Assembly: GCA_905182995.1 (NCBI GenBank)
Contig: CAJJDP010000187.1
Location: forward strand, 21,736 to 43,637
Source of the DNA: Paramecium octaurelia
Taxonomy: Eukaryota; Ciliophora; Oligohymenophorea; Peniculida; Parameciidae
Length of the DNA stretch: 21,902 bases
Reading direction: 5' to 3'
Shown: positions 11,388-19,533 of the stretch, in pieces
How positions within the stretch are numbered: the first letter of the stretch is position 1
Layout of the letters: every line of letters starts with the position of its first letter
Notes under the pieces: model-generated
The model's database searches: none
Told to the model about the DNA's origin: nothing
What the model saw: the letters and a program-made list of their open reading frames with translations, nothing else
Program-made: the position numbers and the translations under genes

Positions 11388-14300
11388 ATGCTTTTGAATT
11401 TACTAACAATTTTTTAATTATTTTACATTACAAATTTAATATTTGAAATTAATATTATTAATTTACTATTTATCAATTGTATTTAAGATTTAAAATAAGA
11501 CAAATGCCATTAAAGCTGTTAAGAATGTGATGGCCCCACTAAGTATCATTGCTTAACTTGTTCTGAAGAATAAAAAAGAATATATATTCCAGAATTTAAA
11601 TAATGTGCTTGTACATACGGCACAATTGATTATAATAATGAATGCATAGATTATATGGATTAAAAACTATAGTTAAATCTTTAGTTTAATGTCAAATAAA
11701 CAAAAAATTTACATTGTAAAGTAGGTTAATTTGAATTTAACGGAGATTGTATGAAATGGTAAATATATTCTGTATTATTGTTTAGCCCTTAAGGAGTCTA
11801 CAAAGATTTGTTAATATGCGTTGAATGTTTTTAAAATGTAGGTAAGTGGAGCCAAGCTCCAAATTGCAGAGATATTTTAGAATTAACTTAAATATATGGT
11901 TAATATCATGTACCTGAGATCAATAATTTTTATTTTTATGATTCTTCTGATCTAATCTCTACTTATATTCCTTTTTCTGACAGTATTGGCATTAGTATTC
12001 AAGATGAGTTTCATTTGTATTAACATTTTAGATACAGCTCTTAAATTTTCCTTTCTTTTTGTAATCAAAGAGAATCCAGTATGTATGATTAACATTTATG
12101 TTATGATTGCTAAATCTAGTATTGTTTAAGTTGTGGTTTAACAATAAATGATGATTTGCTTTGTTTAATATGTGATGATTAAAGTGAACTTGTTAATGGT
12201 AAATGTAAACGTAGGGAAACTTTTACTTATGCATCATGTTTACCACCATATTATGCATCATATTCTAGAGAGTGTAAGTTATGCACATTGGAAAATTGCC
12301 TATATTGTTTTGAATTCAAACGCTATTATTCTTATTTTGACATTAGTATTGAACTTGAAGATTTAACTGAAAATTACACTGAGACACAGATTGGTTGTAT
12401 GTTGTGTGAAACAGACTATAACTTTAATTTCAAACTTGGAATATGTTTAAAAAATGCTTCATCAATCGAGAATTGTGTAATATCTGTTACTAAATTAACA
12501 AATGAGGAAATATGTTTAACATCTTCCTTAGATAATTTCCAGGTGTCAAGAGAGATTAATAGTTGCAATTTGTTAATAACCAATTGTTAAATCTGTTTTC
12601 TTGATTACTATAAGAAGTTAACCTGCATAACATGTAAATCTGGTTATATATTATTTGGTGGAGTCTGCTATGAAGGTTAAGAATAAAGTGCCTCCTATTA
12701 AATTGAATTCTGGAGTTTGAAAGTAACAAGTTTTTTAGTGAACATTTATTATAATTATAATTATTAAGAACCCCATAAATTATATCCATGCGGAAGTTTT
12801 TGTAAAACTTGCAAGCTCTCATTGGGAGAGTATTATTGTGAAGAATGCTATTTATCAGAAGGAGAGTTATAGGTAAATGACATAAATTACATGTGTTAAT
12901 ATTGTTCTCCACTTTGTTAATATTGCATACGACGAGATACTTTAGAATTAAAAGTAAATATGTATTGATGATAATTAGAAAATGGCACCATTTCTTTTAC
13001 CCATATATTATTTATCCAAATATACAAAGAGTTGTTTGTTCCCTTTTTAAGATCCTTTTATTAATTACAACCCCTATTTAAAAACCACCTAATATTGTTT
13101 CGAAGGTGATTGCAATAATGAACTAACTTATGAATTTATTGAAGACAATTGTTTTTTTAATAGATTTCCACAAAACCTAGATAACCTCATATTTCAAGCA
13201 GAATATTTGAATAGTATTGGAGTTGTTTCTATGACCATCATTATTAGGATAAAAATAGAAGATGAATATTGTAATCTCATGCCTTCAATAAGAATAAGCG
13301 CTTCCTTGAAATTTGATGTGTTTACTTTATAAATTATACATTTTAAACTTCTAGCAACTTATCCCTTTTACTTACAACTTTAGAATTCGTTTTACATCGA
13401 AGATTTCGATTCCTTTACAATGATTGACTATGGAATTGTTTTCACTCACTTCAATATGTAGGATCTTAATATCAGTAATAGTTATAATTAAGTAAATTTC
13501 ACATTGATAAACATTACTATAAAGGATAGTATAATTGAAAATTTTCAATCCTTATTTAAAACAAAGAACTTTGGTTACGTAGAGTTATAAAATATAACTA
13601 TAATCAATACTAACTTTATTAATTCTTCGCTCTTCAATTTTAACGCATTTAACTTAATTGGGAATATTAGAATCGATTAATTACATTTATTTAATTGTAA
13701 TTTTACTAACTCAGTATTGTTTGAATTTTCTTACAGCCTCTTGTAATTTAATGAACTTAATAATAAGGAATAACAAATTCCAAAATTCAGATTTGTTTCG
13801 ATTTTTTTCTGAATTTTAATCAAGTGATCTTTTCATAAGGCTAGACAATATACATATTGAATCTAATGAAGGATTAATTACTCTAAATCAGGTCAGCTAT
13901 TTGTTCAAAATCAATGGCAAAACTATTATTTTGAAAAACTTTTCTATATATTAAACTAAAAAGGTTTACATTCTCTATTTCTTTGAAAGCCAGGATATAG
14001 AACTAGAAAACTTTATTTTTGAGAATTCTGAAATTGAAGAAAAAATATCAGTCTCAACAAACTGCTTTTAAAATTCAAATTTTAAAAATCAAATAATATC
14101 AATAAATGGGTTTAATAAAGTTTCTATATCTGATTTTAAAATAAAGCATATATAAAGTATAGATGAATCATTAATTAAAATTATGTCTAGTAGCTAATAT
14201 TTCTAAGAATAACAAGGTTAAATAACAATAATAAATATTGAGTTTTATGGAAATCTCCTACAATCGCTGAATTCAATAATATATTTTTCACTTCTTACAA

Positions 14301-17300
14301 TAATTTCTGATAGAAACCTCGATATTCTAATTAAAAATGCAAAATTTTAAAATAATATTATGCATGTCTATAATGAAAATTCTTTAAAGGATTCAGCAGC
14401 ATTATTATACTTCTCCACTTTAGCAAGTACAATTCATATAGAAAATTTAGAATGCAAACATAATGCAATTACAAACTCCTCCAATTCATTTATTCACGTT
14501 GAGTCAAAATCTTTGAAAATGATCAATATTTAGGTAAAATATCATAATATTCTGCCTTTTAATATTTGGAATAATTATTATAATTTAATCTAAGTGAGTT
14601 AAGATTAGATTTAGTCTCTAATTATGTAAATATTTTAAATTAAAACTATTGGAGGTGCAGCATATATTTAAACCTCTAATTTTATATGTATCAACTCATC
14701 TTTTGAGGAAATACTGACTGCAAAAATATCAGTATTTGATATTGTCTCTTCAAGCGATGGAATAATAAAGATGTAAAATCTATCTGTTTTCTAAATAAGA
14801 AATACACTTTAGGAAAAAATTGAAAGTGCAGGATGCTTAAGTGTTAATGCGATAAATAGTTTATTAAATCTTCAAATTCAGAATGCTAAATTTTAGAATA
14901 TTCCTAATAGGATGTCGTCTTCCATAATAACTATAAATCCTTCATTACTTTAAAATAAATTGCTATTCTAAAATATGTCAATAATTAATTGTGTTTCTTT
15001 AATAAATTAGATTGTTAAAGTTTAATTTATAACCTAAGCCAATAAATAAAATTCAATATCTTTTATGGATTTAATGATTTATCAAAATTTAGAATCTTGG
15101 GTAAATTTATTTTAGAATATTGGAGCTTTGTCTGAATCTGAAATTCAAGAAATAACTCAAAACAATAACGCAATGATATATTTGGAGAATTGCGATGTTA
15201 CTATAGAAAATCTTTTTGTTGAAGGGATGCTTTTTTCTAGTGTTATAAATTTAAATAACATATTATCTAAGAAAATCGGAATTATTTTTTGTTATTTTAA
15301 AATTTAAAATTAACAAATTTAATTTAAATTTATTAATAAATACTTTGAACTTTTTCAATGGTTCATTTAATAATATTTAGAATATTTACTCATAAAATCT
15401 CATAGTAATTAATTAGACAGCATAAGAAAAGCACTAAATTTCTTTAAGATCCTTAACTTTTCAAAGAGGATCCATGTATATTGCTAATAATTTCTCAAAT
15501 TAAGAATACGTATATATATCAACCAATTACTTCATGTCTGGTTGTTCTATATCGAATTTTTCAGTTCCGCATTTATAGAGAAATTACTTTTACAGTAATA
15601 TAATATAGCTCTTATAATTAAACCAACAACAAATCTCGATATTATATGTTAGGAGCTCGTCAAACTTTGATGTTTTTTTTTTCGATAGGATCAAATTTAT
15701 AAATAATAATTATTCTTCTATTCAGTAGGGAATTGTCTATTTTGATGATATTAATTTTAAGAAATTTCTTATTTTTAGATTTGATTGTCAATATAATCTT
15801 ATCAAAAAATATGGATGTTTGAATATGATAGGAAATTAAAATGCTTCAAATTTAGTTGAAATCAAACATTCAAATTTTATTTAAAATCTTGGAACTTAAG
15901 GAGTTGCAATAAAAAGTAGTAATATTCTATTAAAGTTAATCCATTGTAATATTATTTCTAACATTGCCCTTACTTAAGGTGGAGGTTTATACATCCAACT
16001 CAAATCTAAAAAAATTATAATCTCCAAAACTGTTATAATTTATAATAAAGCTCAAGAAGGAGGAGGAGGAATTTATTATGATTAGGATAATAATCTCTCA
16101 ACCAAAACCTCAGTTTAGACTTTCATATTTTTCAATCAGGCTGAAGTATATGGAAATAATCTAGTTGAAAACCCGAGTTATTTGTCATTATACATTAATT
16201 AAAAAGCAATGTCTGCAGTAGAATCAACGATGAATAATATATCAACTAGCATTCTTAAAATTAGCCCATACTTGGTAATGGAACAAGGGATTAAAAAGTA
16301 AACTGAAATACTAATGATACCCAGTACTTAAGTAATCGACACGTATTAAATATTTTTTGTCAATAAGGCTATATACTTAACATACATAAAAAGTTTGAAT
16401 ATTTATTTCAAAAATAGCAAGGGAGAAATACTCCAAAACATGTACAATTCAACCTGTGAAGTTGCAGATTTTATTGTAACAAAGGGGAAGGAAGAAAAAT
16501 AGTAATCTACTTCAATTCAGCACTTGCAGTATAATATAGAGAATAATAACTTTGAACTAAATACTTTATCTTTTCGACTTGATCCATATTAAAAAGAGAC
16601 TCGTTCCTTAGAAATTTAAATTTTTTGCAAGGCTCAATAATCACAGAATGGTCTTAATTATATCATTAAGGCAACAAGTTTTAAATGTTAGTTAGGAGAA
16701 TTTTATATCGAAGAAGGTTGTTAGACATGCAAATCTAACCAAGGATTTTATAGCGTAACTTATGATGCAATTAAATGTTCAATTTTTGATAAAACTAAAT
16801 TTTAAAACGTAACTTCCAATATGATAAATTTGCAAAAGGGGTATTGGAGACCTAATTACCTATCCGATGCCACAGAGGAATGCTACAAAAATACAGAATT
16901 TTGTTTAGGAGGATGGTAAGTTGGAGATAGCACTTGTAGTTAAGGACACATTGGTGCACTATGCGAAATGTGTGATTTATATAATATAAAAGGAGAAGGG
17001 TAGTTTTTTAGAAATTAATAAAATTAAAATTGTGTTTCATGCTTAAATGAGGAGAGCAGCATCCTTCCTTTTTTATTTGCTTTATTTTAGTAGAAAATTT
17101 TATTATCTTTAGAGCTTTATTATCAATTTCCTTATCACTGAAAAGTATCAACAAATCAAATGCTTTATTCAACTAAATTACAGTTTTTTAAAAAAGGTTC
17201 AGCAAAATACTATTTAAATTAATTTAAGGTAATTTAAATTTATAATTAGATCACGAAGGTATTTTAATTAAGATTTTATTAAATTACTTATGGATATTTT

Positions 17301-18500
17301 CTTCTATATTTACTTTTAGCATAAAGTTTTCATTTTCTATCTTCTTTATTGAATAATCAAGTAATAGCTTTTATTTTATGGTAAATAATTTAGATTGTTA
17401 TTTATCAAATTTATAAATACATTTAATTTATGCTTAAATTATTTTTATACTATTATTAATGCTGCTACAATTCTATTTTATACTTATCATTTCGTTTATT
17501 TATTTTCAATTATCATCAAAATAAATGGATAGGAGTATCATTTCGAATACCCTACTTTGCTTATATGTTTTTAATTATGGGGGATTAATCAAATTGTAAG
17601 AAAGATTTAATAAATTAGGTTATGTTCTAAATTGTCTGTTAGATAAATATCAAATATTGATTACATTTAAGGGGATGTTTCATTATTATTTGATAGCTAG
17701 GAACACTACTTGTGGGTTTAATTTCTTATCATACCACTATTACTAATTTTTGGCTGCATTATTCCATTTTCATTATTTTTATTGATGTTTCGAAATAGAT
17801 CTAACCTAGATAAGATAAAATTTAGAAAACATATCTGCTATTTATTTAATGAATACAGTGAAAAGACATATTTTTGGGAATAGATTAAGTTGATATAGAA
17901 GACTTGTATTATACTAGTAATAACTAATTTTGAAAATAATGTGTTATTAAAGACAACTTTATTAGGCATTTGTGTAGAAGCATACTAAGTCTTAGCTATC
18001 AATAATAAACCTTATATTATTTCGAAATTTAATAACTTAGATTTATAATCAGGGTAAATTTGTTTAATAGCCATTTTTCTTGCAGCAACCAAATATGAAA
18101 GTTAGGTTTTGCAAAATGATTTTTTTTCAATGTTCCTTTAAATCATTTTGATTTTATTATTAATTCGACTAAGTTTTCCTTTTATTAAAGACATTTTAAT
18201 TCTTTATTCAAAAAAATATTAATTACCAGTTTTGACGAAACTCCATTCAGTGCTGAAATAATCAAATATAAATTTGTTTAAAAACATTGGAATTTATGTG
18301 GATTAAGAATTTGAAAAAAGAAAAAAATTATAAATGAATATTCAAAAAATGAAATTGATTTTATAAAGTAAGTATGGAAATGGAAAAGAAATGTAATATT
18401 CTTATTTATTATAAGATCTTTTACCAAAAGACCTATTCTTAAATCAAATACATATAGCAAGACATCTTTTATTGAGATTAACAATCAATAATAATTTTGA
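11388..18500 (+). CDS. Very large furin-like / beta-helix multi-pass membrane protein, six introns
   Basis: This is a cell-surface membrane protein of about 2,320 residues; the function of the family is unknown to me. I chose the start at 11388 because MLLNLLTIFQLFYITNLIF resembles a signal peptide just before the conserved part; the in-phase ATG at 10806 is the alternative. In order there are furin-like Cys modules (11505 to about 13150, beginning CHQSCQECDGPTKYHCLTC), then a long Asn/Ile-rich region that looks like a beta-helix (about 13200-16680, with TQGGGLYIQL and QEGGGGIYYD). An EGF-like module follows (LGEFYIEEGCQTCKSNQGFY to GHIGALCEMCD, 16687-16980), then a C-terminal domain of about six hydrophobic segments (17058-18190) containing KIKFRKHICYLFNEYSEKT, and a basic tail. 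Six introns are inferred (12954, 13743, 17090, 17229, 17596 and 18393 starts). With the introns removed, the frame is continuous to TGA 18498-18500 except for a one-base excess near 15283-15340. The usual N-terminal ectodomain of the family is missing. Confidence 0.85.
11461..12581 (+). repeat. Segmental duplication, copy 1 (partner 20783-21902)
   Basis: This 1121-bp segment matches 20783-21902 at offset 9322, changing to 9321 after a one-base deletion in the other copy. There are four substitutions (11712, 11728, 12327 and 12459) and one indel (12217-12219), so identity is 99.6%. Similarity begins abruptly at 11461; the upstream sequences are unrelated. The match reaches the window edge, so its true right end is unknown. 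Confidence 0.97.
12954..12978 (+). other. Intron 1, 25 nt
   Basis: It begins GTAAATATG and ends ATAATTAG. Read through, it brings a TGA into frame. Removing it joins ...LELK to KMAPFLLPIYY and keeps the frame open. The size and ends are typical of Paramecium introns. Confidence 0.85.
13743..13767 (+). other. Intron 2, 25 nt
   Basis: It begins GTAATTTAATG and ends AATAATAAG. Removal joins YSLL to NNKFQNSDLFRFFSEF; without removal a TGA is reached within about 70 nt. Confidence 0.85.
15283..15340 (+). other. Unexplained +1 frame change in the membrane-protein gene
   Basis: Upstream, the frame reads ...VEGMLFSSVINLNN with codon first bases at 3n+2. Downstream, it reads FFNGSFNNIQNIYSQN with first bases at 3n. 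No GT...AG intron of suitable length and phase fits here; the only one of length 3n+1 nearby would remove the plausible VEGM segment. One extra base in an A/T run, or a retained 28-bp TA-bounded segment (15283-15310), would each restore the frame. Confidence 0.7.
17090..17112 (+). other. Intron 3, 23 nt
   Basis: It begins GTAGAAAATT and ends ATCTTTAG. Removal joins ILPFLFALFQ to ALLSISLSLKSIN, restoring a hydrophobic segment; reading through gives a TGA shortly after. Confidence 0.9.
17229..17249 (+). other. Intron 4, 21 nt, length divisible by three
   Basis: It begins GTAATTTAAAT and ends TATAATTAG. Removal gives FKLIQDHEGILIKILLNYL. Because the length is 3n and it holds no in-frame TGA, retention would simply add seven residues (NLNLQL plus a Gly at the join), so the call depends on family resemblance and intron-like ends. 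Confidence 0.65.
17596..17618 (+). other. Intron 5, 23 nt
   Basis: It begins GTAAGAAAG and ends TAAATTAG. Removal joins NYGGLIKL to LCSKLSVRQISNIDYIQGDV and brings the frame into phase with the next membrane segment (FLIIPLLLIFGCIIPFSLF). Confidence 0.88.
18393..18415 (+). other. Intron 6, 23 nt
   Basis: It begins GTAATATTC and ends TATTATAAG. Removal gives the tail KEISFTKRPILKSNTYSKT and a stop at 18498-18500. If it is not removed, the frame continues to TGA 18547-18549 with a less natural tail. Confidence 0.75.
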
Positions 18501-18736
18501 GTTTATTATTATTTAATATCAATAATTTTGTTAAATTTCTATTAAATGATATGTTGATGTGTGTTGAACTTTCTAATTCTGATTGTACTTTATTATAATT
18601 GCCAGCAGTTTTGTAAATTTAAAGCATACTCAATGTAATTTGATCTCAATTTCAACACAAAAACTACAATTAGCATAATCACAATATATTTTATTGTAAT
18701 CACTATACATATTTAATTATGAATAAATTTGGAGTC
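18501..18736. other. Short AT-rich intergenic region
   Basis: This region lies between the stop of the plus-strand membrane-protein gene and the end of the minus-strand cysteine-repeat relic, so the two are tail to tail. I see no terminator or other element in it. Confidence 0.6.
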
Positions 18737-19250
18737 TCAGATAAATAGGTGAAAATATACACTCAATTCAACCTTTTTTAAACATTGAAATTCGCACAAA
18801 TAACAACTGTTCCTTGGATTATCATTTCCATCTTCACACTATTCAAAAGGGTCAACAATGATCCCATATCCACATAAAGTAATGCAACGGTTTTATTGAT
18901 CAAGAACTCACCCTGGAGTAATAAAGGCTTTGCAAACACCATTCTAACATTCAGTACATTATTCTCTGAAAATTAAAATTTGCATTCATACCAACCATCA
19001 TATGGAAGCTAATTGCCATCATCACATTCTTCTAACCCTAAGACTAATTTATCTCCACATATTGATATACATGTTGCATCAATAAGTTACCATCTTTTAA
19101 CATTAAATTCTTGACAAAAACCCAATTGACATAATGTGAGTTGGTCTTAACATCGAATATAGCAGTCAATGCACCCATCAGCATCATAATTCCATCTTCA
19201 TATTATTCATTCTATACAACCAATAAGTCTCCACAAGTATGTTGTTGCAA
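18737..19250 (-). pseudogene. Relic of CGDG/CDDGN cysteine-repeat surface protein
   Basis: Minus-strand pieces match the cysteine repeats of the gene at the left edge but are broken. They read HTCGDLLVVQNEQYEDG, then a one-base loss before YDADGCIDCYIRC. Next comes CGDKLVLGLEECDDGN followed by LPYDGWYEC, where Cys is replaced by Trp. After another frame change there is CTECQNGVCKAF, an in-frame TGA near 18918, and CGYGIIVDPFEQCEDGN, where the Asp of CGDG is replaced by Tyr. It ends at TGA (complement of 18737-18739). No start codon or signal peptide accompanies it. It is a decayed fragment of a related gene, probably left by an old duplication. Confidence 0.8.
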
Positions 19251-19533
19251 TTTATATTTTGAATTAATCTAAAATAATAAATAAGAATCTATTATTATTT
19301 GAAACTAAAACCCTTTATAAATTGAGTCATTGTTTACCTTTTAAGAAATTATGGAGACATGGCTATGATTTAAATTGATTTATACAATTTAAAAATGCAA
19401 ATTTGAAATCCTATTATATTTATAACTATAAGATGAAGATGTAAATTACTTTAAATTTAATTCTTTATCTTGTCATATCTATTACTTAATTAATTTTCAT
19501 TAATTATTTTCATTAATTTTCATTAATTTTCTA
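19251..19533 (+). promoter_or_regulatory. Upstream region of the right-hand gene with a TTTTCATTAA tandem motif
   Basis: This 280-bp very AT-rich spacer precedes the ATG at 19534. Just before the start, at 19492-19531, the 10-12 nt unit ATTTTCATTAAT recurs about four times with small variations. A role in initiation is inferred only from position; it could equally be simple-sequence slippage. Confidence 0.4.

Noticed and set aside
12172..12366. 64-residue plus-strand frame starting at a GTG
   Set aside because: It overlaps the cysteine-rich frame of the membrane-protein gene in another phase and has no family features.
12556..12912. 118-residue minus-strand frame
   Set aside because: It lies opposite the conserved furin-like coding region, and its composition is that of an antisense shadow.
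13726..13748. Alternative 23-nt GT...AG intron just before intron 2
   Set aside because: Removing it puts a TGA in frame within a few codons, whereas the 13743-13767 intron gives a continuous frame.
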